DNA of 64,000 bases from Pseudisothecium myosuroides (lineage: Eukaryota > Streptophyta > Bryopsida > Hypnales > Lembophyllaceae): the NCBI GenBank assembly GCA_951799445.1, contig OX637288.1:45957288-46021287 (forward strand). The letters are read 5' to 3'. Shown here piece by piece: positions 21,831 through 33,589 of this stretch. Numbering within the stretch: position 1 is the first letter of the stretch; every line of letters begins with the position of its first letter. The position numbers were made by a program, and so were the translations under genes. Below the pieces are notes generated by a model. It was not told the origin of the DNA and did no database searches. It worked only from the letters and a program-made list of their open reading frames with translations.

Positions 21831-24800
21831 TCAAAGAGGAAGTTACCGCCACGCTTCCTTACATGATGTCATCTCCCGTGTTTGGTATGCTTTACTCCTG
21901 TGGCAATCTGTTTGGTTGTATCAGTTGTTGTCTGTAAGCATGGGGCTAAATTAGCGGATGTAGAGTCCTTGTCAGTGGGTTTTGATGTTCCCGGTCTTAT
22001 GTGCTTGTCAATGTTCCGCAGAGGTCTAGTTTTGTGGTTGTGGACCGTTGCTGTCTGTTTACATGACTTAGTTGAGCCTTCTTGTTGTTTATAAGTGAGA
22101 GGGTACTGTTTGTGTCACTTTAAGCATTCCAAGGTATGAGGGAGTGCGATATTGAGAGGGGATATACATTTGGAGAAAGATTTTTGGGGTACGAGAGCCC
22201 AATTTTGTTGAGATTAATTTTCTCACTTCATTAATTTCTTATTTGACTTCAATATAGGAGGTCCCAGACCAATATAACTGACAGTAGATAACCCATTTTT
22301 GTTCAAAGATCAGTGTCCTTACATAGTAGTCAAGTCATGCTAACAAGGGTCATGCATCTGAGTCAACTTGTTTATTTCAGTTTTCTTCTGTTTGTGTGCG
22401 TTGGTGATGGCAAGTTCATTAAGCAGTTTTATCTGTGTGGCAGCTTTCAGCACATCCATTTGAGTCTTGAACTTTGAATATTTAGTGATTGCAGGTGCCG
22501 ATTTCATGGAAATTGATGGTCCGAGCTCTTCAAAACCTATTGAAGGTATATTTCAAATCTTTGGATGTTGGTGCTTTTTACCATTAGACGCTTGGTTTGT
22601 GGTGTCTGGCCGTACCCTTTTGGAAACTAGGACTAACTCATATGAACTAAAGCAATCAGTCAAGCTCTTCTTGCATTGTTCAACAAATTTGATGAATCTT
22701 ATCGTGGTTGCAAACATTGGAATGTATTCAGCTCTTCTTTGTATGTCAGACGAGAACTTGATAGAATCTAGTTTGGTGGAGTTCATTCATTCAGATCATG
22801 GTGCATGGAGTCATGGAGCCAATTTCACAAGTCCGGCAAGCCTTAGAAACCATTAAGCTTGATGTCCAAAAAGTTTAGTGTAACATAGCTTTTCATCCGG
22901 GCACATGCTAAAAGAAAAATTTATATGTCCACTAAAGGGGCACATGTTCACACCAAGTTCAAAATTTTGTGAACATTCAACCAAAAGTGACTTTGTGCTA
23001 AACTACGTGAGATCTCTTGGGTACACTTGGTCCTTGAGGGGTTAAGATTGAGAGTATTTAAATAAAATTAGAGACCGGCACTTGACTCTTAGGAGGTTGT
23101 GTATGCAAGATGTCTTTTGCCTTGTTTGGGCATTCTGTTCTTTGCCACTTCACCATGTTGTGAATTCCTTGTGCTTTACTTGTTGTGTAGAGAGTTTGTT
23201 ATGTTGGGATTCTATTCATATGCAACTTTGAGCTTAGTTCTATGCGGGAGGGTTTGTATTGCACTAAGATTTTTGCTGACCTTTTCGTCGATATGAGCGT
23301 GTTGGTATCTAGAGATCATGAGTTTCTTTCTAGGAATTGAAGGTTGTGTTCATTAGTGCTTGCTCTTACTTTATTGTGATGGATTTGTGCATATGTTGGA
23401 TGTCCTTGTTTGATGCATAGGGCTTGAACTAGTGCAGTTCCTTTTGAAGTCAGCTTTGTGTGTATGCTCCTTACTAATGTCACTGGTGCCGATTCTTAAG
23501 TGTAATGAGAGTACTATTGTACTTTTGTGCCATTTTGATGTCCACAGATATGATCAGGTTGTGAGCCTCTTAACAAATCCTGTAGTAGTAGGATTCCCGA
23601 CAAACAAAATCTTTTCTTGGTTTTTCATTTTTGAATTGTGTTTCTAATTTTCTTAGCAAGTGTGTTTCCTTCATAACATTTTGGAAGAGTCTGTCTAGAA
23701 GCTGTAATTATGCATACAAGGATTCATTTTTTGGTTACCCTGGTTCAGCTTGTCAATCCTTGCCATCTTGTGCTAGTCATTTTGCTTGTTAAGTTGGATG
23801 CCTGATTGGGAGTTGTGACTTCATGCAGCATTCAACAGCACGTGATATTATTGAGTGGAGTGCCTATAACTTGTTATCTCTTATCTACTGCGTAGCCCAT
23901 TTGAATAGCCTGTGAATTAAGGTTTTTGGTGTGTATTTCTTGGCGCGCAGATCTAGAAGGAATGATGTATGAAACATCCATGAGCTGTCAAGCCCTGTGT
24001 CACTAGTGATGGCAAAATGATTGATGGATTCATGAATGTTCTTGTCTCCAGGTACAGTGATGCTTTTGGATGGGCTCAGTTCTGGGACTTTGTTATTTAT
24101 CCATTGTCGAAATGGTTTAGATCATGTGAACATTGTTTCAAATCCGTGATTGAACCTCCAGTATAGGTTTGCCAACACCTGTTCTCGGCATTTTGCATTA
24201 GATCGATCCCTATTTCTTCATTGAAACAGGGTTTGACATTACACATTGATTGATAACTTCACTCCCAGTGATGGAGAAGTCAATTTTGAGGCTGGTAGCG
24301 CTTTAGTTCAGCTCAGGTACGAAATCTTACGTTTCATTCCATTTTTCAGTTGCTCTATTATTGCCTTTCTGGTCTGGTTTTTGAGGACTCTGTTCTTAAC
24401 TTTTAACTTACCAATGATGTGTGTATGAAATGGCAATATCCATTGATTGGCAGCATCCGCCAGTGAATGTTGTGATTGAACAAATTTGCTCAAGTTCTTA
24501 TGTTTGTGACTAGTCTGTGTTTTCAACCTAGTTTTATACTTGTAAATTAAGAATTTGTCTTTTGGTGTATCTAGGTATGCATATCAAGAAGGAATGATGT
24601 GTGGAACATGCATTTGTTGACAAAGTTTTTGTGGATACAATCTTGATGCTCACATGATCAATATTGTTGTGAGTTATGCAGAGAGTTTGCAAGGAGCTTT
24701 GATTTACAAGTTAAGGAGGGTAGAGGGTAGATGTTATTGGCATTTGATCTATAGGAAACACATCCATATGTTTTCAAGAGCTCTTTAAGGAGTATTTTGA

Positions 24801-25111
24801 GGAAGGACTACCTTTCCTGCAACACACAATAACTATATTAGGCCTATATCTTGGAACTCCACACTGACATCATGAAGGCTACCACTTGTTGAGAAGAATC
24901 TAGTTGGCATTATATGTGAGTACTCAAGGCATTTCTCCATCTTTATCAATTATCTTGTGTTTTGTGTTGATATGAATTCCTTGAATTTTGAATTCAAAGG
25001 TTGCATGAAGAGTGACTTGTCGGGAAGGTGAATCTCAAACTAGTATATTTTGTCCCAATTGCCAACTCCTTTTTCATTTCTAGTGTATATTTCAGTTTTG
25101 AAGTGGCAAGC
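21831..25111. other. Receptor gene upstream region with possible small exons
   Basis: No clear gene. Two stretches look like small exons on the plus strand. At 22495-22545, TTGCAG and GTATAT sites bracket a frame MEIDGPSSSKPIE, similar in style to the first receptor exon. At about 24230-24317 another piece lies between ACAG and GTACGA. A phrase AGAAGGAATGATGTRTG is repeated near 23957 and 24584. 22880-23041 is a relic of a TTAA-type element. Open frames at 21586-21954 and 22467-22856 have no recognisable domain. Confidence 0.35.
22880..23041 (-). mobile_element. Relic of a TTAA-type element (one end)
   Basis: The right end reads GGTCCTTGAGGGG followed by TTAA (23042-23045). Its reverse complement matches the element beginning at 46878: ACCAAGTG, then AAGAGATCTC/AAGAAATCTC, then AAGTCACTTTTGGTTG/AAGTCATTTTTGATCG, then ATGTTCA. 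No left end is found, so this is probably truncated. The left coordinate is where I stop seeing similarity. Confidence 0.55.
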
Positions 25112-28100
25112 ATGACGAGTGATATGGAGAATGATGCAAGGCCTGCCAAGAGATTGTGTGCAATGGAAGTTGGTTAGTTTACCTTGGCCTCACTACCAAC
25201 CTATTCTTTTCTTATTGAGTTTTGAAATATGATCATTTACAGCTTTATAATGCTCAGCTTTGAATTTGATTGCTAACAATATTTGATGCTATTTGGACAT
25301 GGGGATTTATGAAGTAGATTGATCGTTGGTTGTGGTGCAGATGAGTTTGCGAACTATGATGTCTTTATAAGTCATAGAGGCCTTGATACCAAGACGGGTT
25401 TTGTGGGCTTTTTATATGATGCTTTGGAACGAGCTGGATTGCATCCCTTTTTGGATTGCAAATCCATTGGTAAAGGCCAAGATTCTTGGAAATGCATTGC
25501 CCAGGCCATCCAGACAACACCGCTAGCTCTAGTCATCTTTTCGGAGAGTTTTGCACAATCTGAGTGGTGTTTGAGAGAATTACATGCTATGTTGGACACT
25601 CCTTCTATGAAGGTGCTACCAATCTTCTACAATGTCAAGCCATGGGAATTGAATTTTCTAGAAAAGGGTCAATTAGCTATTGGATTCTCAAAGTTGATAG
25701 AGAGGCATGACACGTCCATCATAGAAGAATGGAGGGCTGATTTGAAAAGAGCTTCGCGATTGAATGGTTGGGAGCACCAAGCAGGAGAGAAGAGGTAAAT
25801 ATGGGGGTATGCACTATGTGTTACAAAGAGTTAGTGGTTGAATTTGACAAAAACATGGTATTTGGTGGTACTGAAATTTGTTACAAGTTGTTTGCAGGTT
25901 GGAAGCGGATTTGGTGTTTGAGGTGGTTGACAAGATTTTTGAGTTGGCAAATAAGCCACTTCCCTTGGATGTGGGTGATCATATTGTGGGTGTGAAGCAA
26001 GTTGCTAAGAACCTCATTCAAACTCTTACTGAGAAGAGAGTGTTATTGTTGGGATTGTGGGGAATGGGTGGAATTGGAAAGTCTACTTTGGCGAAGGAGT
26101 TGTACAACCAATTAGGACAAAGATTTGTTGCCAAGTGTTATGTGGAAGATGTGGCGGAGAAGGTGAAACAAGGTGGCGTAACGACTATCCAAAATCATAT
26201 TTTGAAGGTCTTGTGTGAGAATGAGAATATTGCAGACAAATCTAGTGGGAAGGTTATACTTGGGGAAAGACTATCTAAGAAACGCATTCTCTTGGTTTTG
26301 GATGATGTTCGTGACAATGATGAGATGGATTATCTAATGTCCCGCCAAATGCTCAAGGAAGGTAGCTTGTGCATTGTCACATCTCGGAATCGACGTGTAT
26401 TTGAGAAGTCAACTTCATTTGATGTGAAACATGAGGTCCACACTCATAATGTTCAATTATTGAGTGAGCAGGATTCTCAAAGTGTCTTTGCATGTCATGC
26501 ATTTGGAGGTGATGGGAAAGTACCTCTAGGATTTGAAGGTCTTGTTGGAGATATTAGCCATGCATGTGGTGGAGTTCCCTTGGTGTTGAAGGTTTGTGGA
26601 TCTCTATTGATGGGTGAGGAGGATGTGGAGATTTGGAATGAGGTTTTGAAGAAGTTGAATTGTGGCATTATCATGGACGAGAGGAAGATATTTGATTGTC
26701 TTCGAATTAGCTATGATGCTCTTCAGGTACAACATCAAGAAATGTTTTTGGATATTGCATGTGCATTATTGGGAGAATCTAAGGAGATGGCTAAACTTGT
26801 TTGGAGATCCCAAGGTTGGTCCGGAGCATATGGTGTGCGGACCCTTGTTGAGAAGGCCTTGATTAAAGTGGATGATGAAGGTGCCTTTTGCATGCACGAC
26901 CACTTGAGAGACATGGGCCGTGCAATTGCCAAGCAAGAAAGTGCAAGTTTGGGTATTTGCAAGCGCTTGTGGGGTTTGGAATCCTCGACATTGTTGATCA
27001 AGAATGAGGTATGCTTGGTAATTATTGAACTTTAGTTTGGTCAATCTTTTGAATAGAGTGTTAGTATGTAGTTTTGATGTGGTAAATTAGATACTTGAAA
27101 GAGTGTAGGAGTAGTGTTTACTCTAGTTTGATTGTTTGAGGATCCAAACTTGTTGTTTATATAGTCTTTTCCAAGTTTAGTAAGTGAAGCATGCAATATA
27201 TTAATTTATTGAGATTACCCATACCTATTTTTATCTAGGAAACATATGTATATTGAAGCTTGTAAGTTTATTTGACTTTTTTGAATTTGTCTTTGCAGCT
27301 TCTACGAGGTTCTCTTCAAACTTTGATTCTTCCTTCATGGTATGGCATTGGAGTTGACCTTTCATGCATGAAAGAGTTGCGTATATTGAAATGCAAGGAT
27401 TTCTTGTTTTTGATGTCATCACTTCCAGAACATTTGCGTTGGCTTCATTACACCAGGAAAATGAATGCACAATTGATACCTTTCCCAGAGTCGCCTGAAA
27501 ACAATGAATTGGTGATATTAATTTGGACGGATGGTTTGACGAAGAGTTTGCCTGAATCTTTTGGAAATTTGAGCAAGTTGAAAGTGTTGAATCTTGCGTG
27601 GTGTTATAATCTCGAAGAGCTACCAAATTCATTGGGAGGCCTGCAAAGTTTGGAAGACCTCAGTTTTGAAAAAAGTGGAATCCAAAGTTTACCCAAATCT
27701 TTGGGAATGTTGAGCAAGTTGAAAGTGTTGAATCTTGCGTGGTGTCATAAGCTCAAGGAGCTACCAAACTCATTGGGAGGCCTTCAAAGTTTAGAAGGTC
27801 TCGATTTTCAAGGAAGTGGAATCCGAAGTTTACCCAAATCTTTGGGAACGTTGACTAAGTTGAAAATGTTGAATCTTGCAAGGTGTCGTGAGCTTGAGGA
27901 GCTACCAAATTCATTGGGAGGCCTCCAAAGTTTGGAAGACCTCGATTTTCAGCAAAGTGGAATCCGAAGTTTACCCAAATCTTTGGGAATGTTGAGCAAG
28001 TTGAAAGTGTTGAATCTAAGTGGGTGTCGTGAGCTTGAGGAGCTACCAGATTCATTGGGAGGCCTCCAAAGTTTGGAAGATCTCAATTTTAAAGAAAGTG

Positions 28101-29938
28101 GAATCCGAAGTTTACCCAAATCTTTGGGAACGTTGAGCAAGTTGAAAGTGTTGAATCTAAGTGGGTGTTGTGAGCTCGAGGAGCTACCAGATTCATTGGG
28201 AGGCCTCCAAAGTTTGGAAGATCTCAATTTTAAAGAAAGTGGAATCCGAAGTTTACCCAAATCTTTGGGAACGTTGACCAAGTTGAAAGTGTTGAATCTA
28301 AGTGGGTGTTGTGAGCTCGAGGAGCTACCAGATTCATTGGGAGGCCTCCAAAGTTTGGAAGATCTCAATTTTGAAGGAAGTGGAATCCGAAATTTATCCA
28401 AATCTTTGGGAACGTTGACCAAGTTGAAAATGTTGAATCTTGTGTGGTGTGGTGAGCTTGAGGAGCTACCCGATTCATTGGAAGGCCTCCAAAGTTTGGA
28501 AGATCTCAATTTTGAAGAAAGTGGAATCCGAAGTTTACCCAAATCTTTGGGAACGTTGAGCAAGTTGAAAGTGTTGAATCTAAGTGGGTGTTGTGAGCTC
28601 CAGGAGCTACCAGATTCATTGGGAGGCCTCCAAAGTTTGGAAGATCTCAATTTTGAAGGAAGTGGAATCCGAAGTTTACCCAAATCTTTGGGAACGTTGA
28701 GCAAGTTGAAAGTGTTGAATTTTGCAAGGTGTGGTGAGCTTCAGGAGCTACCAAATTCATTGGAAGGCCTCCAAAGTTTGGAAGATCTCAATTTTAAAGA
28801 AAGTGGAATCCAAAGGCTACCCAAATCTTTGGGAATTTTGAGCAAGTTGAAAGTGTTGAATCTTGCAAGGTGTGGTAAGCTCAAGGAGCTACCAAACTCA
28901 TTGGGAGGCCTCCAAAGTTTGGAAGATCTCAATTTTGAAGGAAGTGGAATTCGAAGTTTACCCAAATCTTTGGGAATGTTGAGTAAGTTGAAAGTATTGA
29001 AGCTTGCGTGGTGTGGTCGTCTCACAAAGTTACCGGATTCATTGGGAGGCCTCCAAAGTTTGGAGTATTTCAATTTCAAAGAAAGTGGAATCCGAAGTTT
29101 ACCCAAATCTTTGGGAACGTTGAGCAAGTTGAAAGTGTTGAATTTTGCAAGGTGTGGTGAGCTTCAGGAGCTACCAAATTCATTGGAAGGCCTCCAAAGT
29201 TTGGAAGATCTCAATTTTAAAGGAAGTGGAATCCGAAGGCTACCCAAATCTTTGGGAATTTTGAGCAAGTTGAAAGTGTTGAATCTTGCAAGGTGTGGTA
29301 AGCTCAAAGAGCTACCAAATTCATTGGGAGTCCTCCAAAGTTTGGAAGATCTCAATTTTCAAAGAAGTGGAATCCAACGTTTACCCAATTCTTTGGGAGT
29401 GTTGACTAAGTTGAAAATATTGAAGCTTGCATGGTGTAGTCGTCTCACAAAGTTACCGGATTCATTGGGAGGCCTCCAAAGTTTGGAGTATTTCAATTTC
29501 AAAGAAAGTGGAATCCGAAGTTTACCCAAATCTTTGGGAACGTTGAGCAAGTTGAAAGTGTTGAATCTAAGTGGGTGTTGTGAGCTCCAGGAGCTACCAG
29601 ATTCATTGGGAGGCCTCCAAAGTTTGGAAGATCTCAATTTTGAAGGAAGTGGAATCCGAAGTTTACCCAAATCTTTGGGAACGTTGACCAAGTTGAAAAT
29701 GTTGAATCTAAGTGGGTGTTGTGAGCTCGAGGAGCTACCGGATTCATTGGGAGGCCTCCAAAGTTTGGAAGATCTCAATTTTGAAGGAAGTGGAATCCGA
29801 AGTTTACCCAAATCTTTGGGAACGTTGACCAAGTTGAAAATGTTGAAGCTTGTGTGGTGTTGTAATCTCAAGGAGAAGGTTACCCAAATCTTTGGGAACA
29901 TTGAGCAAGTTGAAAGTGTTGAAGCTTGTGTGGTGTAG
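25112..29938 (+). CDS. TIR-NBS-LRR immune receptor, four exons
   Basis: An intracellular receptor of the TNL class. Exons with GT..AG sites: 25112-25172, 25341-25794, 25898-27008 and 27299-29938, joining in frame to about 1421 residues. Exon 1 encodes a short head with RPAKRL. Exon 2 is a TIR domain (YDVFISHRG near residue 26; SEWCLREL, which carries the conserved TIR glutamate). Exon 3 is the NB-ARC: P-loop GMGGIGKST (about 227-235), kinase-2 RILLVLDDV, GGVPLVLKV in the GLPL position, FLDIACALLG, and MHD as CMHDHLRDMG. Exon 4 holds 17 LRR units of 47 residues each. The reading frame breaks at about 29874, where some 65 bp of a unit appears to be missing, and ends after 20 unrelated residues. 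LRR sequence continues downstream in another frame, so the protein is C-terminally truncated relative to its ancestor. It may still be expressed. Confidence 0.88.
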
Positions 29939-30300
29939 TAGTCTTAAAGAGTTACCAAATTCATTGGGAGGCCTCCAAAGTTTGGAAAATCTCGATTTTG
30001 AAGGAAGTGGAATCCGAAGTTTACCCAAATCTTTGGGAACGTTGACTAAGTTGAAAGTGTTGAATCTTGCAAGGTGTCGTGAGCTTGAGGAGCTACCAAA
30101 TTCATTGGGAGGCCTCCAAAGTTTGGAGTATCTCAATTTCGAAGAAAGTGGAATCCAAAGGTTACCCAAATCTTTGGGAACGTTGACCAAGTTGAAAGTG
30201 TTGAATTTTGCAAGTTGTGACAAGCTTGAGGAGCTACCAAATTCATTGGGAGACCTTCAAAGTTTGGAAGACCTCAGTTTTCAAGCAAGTGGAATCTGAA
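27535..30300 (+). repeat. 141-bp LRR-coding tandem repeat array
   Basis: About 20 head-to-tail units, 17 in frame with the receptor and three more after the frameshift. Each encodes two LRRs, of the form LPKSLGTLSKLKVLNLSGC and LPDSLGGLQSLEDLNF. Many units are nearly identical in DNA, which implies recent expansion or conversion. A three-unit block of 423 bp is itself duplicated: the units starting near 28680, 28821 and 28962 repeat at 29103, 29244 and 29385, including the odd unit with GRLTK or SRLTK and SLEYFNF. The minus strand is open for long distances only as a side effect of the repeat. Confidence 0.92.
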
Positions 30301-32230
30301 GTTTATCTAAATGTTTAGGAATTTTGAGCAAGTTGGAAGTGTTGAATCTTAGTCAATGTTGTGAGCTAGCAGATCTACCAGATTCATTGGAAGGTTACTA
30401 AAGTTTGGATCACTTAGATATTTCATTGAGTGGAATCCAAAGTTTATCCGCATTTTTGGGAATGTTGAGTAAGTTTACAGTGTTGAATCTAAGTTGGTGT
30501 TGTGAGCTCGAGGAGCTACCCGATTCATTGGGTGGCATCCACAATTTGGAGGTTTTGAGTCTTCAAGCAAGCGAAATCCAAAGTTTACCCAAATCTTTGG
30601 AACGTTGAGCAAGTTGAAAGTATTGGATGTAAGGTGGTGTAGTAAGTTCGAGGGGCTACCAGATTCATTGGGAGGCCCCATAAATCTGGATTACTTGGAT
30701 CTTGATGGAGGTGGAATCCAAAGGTTATTCAAAGCTTTGGGAATGTTGAACAAATTGAAAATGTAGACTTTAAGATGCTGTGATGAGCTCAAGGAACTAC
30801 CAGATTTATTTGGAGACCCTGAAATTTTTGAAGACCTTGATCTTTATGGAATGGATAGAAAGGTTATCCAAATCTTTTGGAATGTTGAGGAAGTTGAAAG
30901 TGTTGAATCTAAGTTGGTGTGATAAGTTCAAAGAGCTATTTGATTCACTAGTTGGCCTCCAAAGTTTTGAAGACCTTGACCTTCAAGAAAGTGGAATCCA
31001 AAGTTTTCCCTAATCTTTGGGAGCATTGAACAAGTTGAAAGTATTCAAGCTTACATGTTGTGGTAAGGTAAAGGAGCTACCAAATTCATTTGGAGTCCTC
31101 CAATTTTTGGATATCTTGGATCCCTACTTAGGAAGTGGCATCAAGTGTTTAACTAAATCTTTTGGAATGTCAGGAAGTTGAATGTGTTGAATCTAGGGTG
31201 TTGTGATAAGCTCGTGGAGCTACCAGATTTATTGGGAGGGCTCAAGAATTTAGAAGACTTGGATTTCTAAGAAAGTAGAATTTAAAGTTTACCCAAGTCT
31301 TGGAAGGTTGAGCAAGTTGAAAGTTTTGAATCTAAGGTGGTGTAATGAGCTCAAGGAGCTATGAGATTCATTAGAGGTCCTCTAAATTTTAGAAGACTTA
31401 TATCTCAAAAGTAATGGAATCCAATGTTTAATCAAATCTTTTGGAATGTTAAGCAAGTTGAAAGTATTGAGTCTAAGTGGTTGTTGTGAGCTTGTATAGG
31501 TATCCAATTTATTGGAAGATGTCAAGAATTTGAAGACGTTGGGCCTTCAATTCAGTTCATTCTAAAGTTTATCCAAATCTTCTCAAACGTTGAAAAAGCT
31601 AAAATTGTTGAAGCTTCGGTATTGTGGTAAGCTTGTAGAGCTACTAGATTTGTTTGGAAGCCTCCAAACTTTGTAGAACTTAGATTTCAAAAGAAATGAA
31701 ATCCTACATTTATACAAATCTTTTTGGAGCGTTGAGAAATTTGAAAGTATTGAGCCTAGAGTGTAGTGGTGAGCTTGTGTAGCCACCCAATTCATTGTGA
31801 GTCCTCAAAAATTTTAAAAACTTATATTGCAAAGGATGTGAAAATTTAATGCCCCTAAATGCCGTTAAGTCATGAGCAGATTGAAGTGTTAGTTTTACAA
31901 GGTTATGGCAAATTCAAGAAGCTATCAGATTTGTTTGGAGGCTTCTAAAACTATGAGTCCATTGAATCTTGGAGGAAGTGAAGTTTGTGTTTTTACCCAA
32001 ATGCTTTGGAAAGTTGAGCAAATTGAAAGTGTTGAATCTAAAAGTTGTTGCAAGCTTATGAAGCTATGAGATTGGTTCGTGAAGCCTCCTAATTTTGAGT
32101 CAATTGGATCTTGTAGGTTGTTGCAAGCTTAAGAAGCTACCAAATTCATTGGAGGCTATCAAAATTTGAATCACTTGGACCTTGGAGGAAGTGAAATCCA
32201 AAGCTTACCCAAATCTTTTGGGGGTCTTTG
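29880..32230 (+). pseudogene. Decaying continuation of the LRR array
   Basis: After the frameshift the LRR pattern continues in a new frame from about 29880 to a TGA at 30297-30299, where the CGA of the usual IRS motif is mutated. Beyond this the same unit recurs with growing numbers of stops and indels: pieces such as LPDSLGGIHNLEVLSLQASE near 30520 and a further frame at 30780-31013, down to weak matches near 32220. Decay increases with distance from the receptor gene. The original receptor probably had many more LRRs, or this is the remnant of a second receptor. Confidence 0.8.
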
Positions 32231-33061
32231 AAATCCTTAAAATTAGAGCCTTGAAGGATGTACAGTCCTAAATTTGCCCAAGTATTTTGGAAGTCTTACA
32301 AATATGTGGAGTGTAGAGCTAAATGGGCAATGATTCAAAATTTGTTTGTCATTTGCAAAATGGTACAACTTTGTATATCTTTTTGCAAAATGGTACAAAT
32401 GTAGTAGGACCAAATTTCTTAGAAAATTACTTGGGTCTTTTTGACAACTCATGCATTGAAGGAAGGTTGGATTTGGAGGATAGCTTTGTGGTTCAAGATC
32501 TCAAATTCCTATAAAATGTATTATTAAGCAATTTTGAAATACACCTAGAAGATGACTTGACCATTTAGTGCAACAGGAGAGATCCATCTTGGTAGAATAA
32601 GATGTGACTTTCATATAATTTCCTTTTTAGAGCTTTCTGAAAACTACCAAGTAACAAATTGACGAATTGATTGTTGATGAGGCACTAGACCATTATATCT
32701 AGTGACCCATTAATTTTCCCTACATTCAATTTCTAGGTGTCATTGGTATGTCTATAGTTTATATTGCATGCTTGCATTCACGGTTTGCTCTTATTCGCTT
32801 CTAGGTGGGATTTTTTCACCCTTGGTTTTCATATATAGTGCAAAGCCGCTATCACAAGACTAAGATGTGTGACTACTCTTTTGAATGTTGCCAACATTGA
32901 GACGAGGTGAGTCCATTTTTGTAAGCTAAAGTTCCAAACTTAAGTTGGTTGTAGAATCTCATTGAGATGAGAAATTTTTGTCAACCTAGAACTAGAAAGT
33001 AGTACATGGTAAGATTTGTGAGCAGACCATGCATTTTTATTTAAATCCGCTCTTTGTATGA

Positions 33062-33589
33062 GTTCTAGAACTTGAATTCCAACAATTCCCTAATGCCATT
33101 GGAGGTGTATTCTATGAGGAAGGGATGCTTAGAAAGACATTCAGTTGGAAGGTATTCAAGAATCTATGTCTTGCAAGACTTGTATGTTGTCCTTTTCAAG
33201 TGGGTACATTCTTTGCAATATTATGCTTTGTGCTCGCTCTACTTGGGACTCAAAGAGCAAGTCTTATTTGTGTTGGCCTTGTTACAATAGTTGGTTTTGA
33301 CATGTATCTACTTTCCATCTTTGTTTTAGAAGTGACAATATCAATTTTTAATTTCATGTATATTCAAGAAGTGCAAAAGCATTTGAAGTTGCTTTATCCC
33401 AAACTTATATTACAAAGATTCAAAGTCTTAAAATCTAGTCACATAAGCAACAAAGTGCTTAGTTTTCTTCACTTTAAAACCAAACATCTTGTTATCTACA
33501 TACTACAAGTCTTTAAAATTTCTTCAACACATTCTTATACTAGTCTAATGCAAGATCCTACAGTTACATATGCAAAAAAACAATTTTAA
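33062..33589 (+). CDS. Hydrophobic open frame, possible receptor tail exon
   Basis: An open stretch from a possible acceptor (TTCTAG, ending about 33069) to a TAA stop, reading LEFQQFPNAIGGVFYEEGML, then two strongly hydrophobic segments (GTFFAILCFVLALLG and LICVGLVTIVGFDMYLLSIF), then a basic tail. The first part (FPNAIGG) reads like protein rather than chance sequence. It lies about 0.8 kb after the last LRR trace on the same strand. It could be the C-terminal exon of the ancestral receptor or an unrelated membrane protein. I do not recognise the family. Confidence 0.35.
   Translation, partial: VLELEFQQFPNAIGGVFYEEGMLRKTFSWKVFKNLCLARLVCCPFQVGTFFAILCFVLALLGTQRASLICVGLVTIVGFDMYLLSIFVLEVTISIFNFMYIQEVQKHLKLLYPKLILQRFKVLKSSHISNKVLSFLHFKTKHLVIYILQVFKISSTHSYTSLMQDPTVTYAKKQF

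Noticed and set aside
22467..22856. Open frame of 129 codons as a gene
   Set aside because: Only its first part (22495-22545) looks like an exon. The rest reads through a likely donor site and has no recognisable motif.
27855..30223. Long minus-strand open frames across the LRR array (for example 27949-28704 and 29359-29901)
   Set aside because: They are the antisense of a 141-bp repeat that happens to lack stops in that frame, and their repetitive translation follows the LRR units exactly.
27535..30300. CRISPR-like or satellite array
   Set aside because: The unit length, the conserved reading frame and the leucine pattern show that it is LRR-coding sequence.
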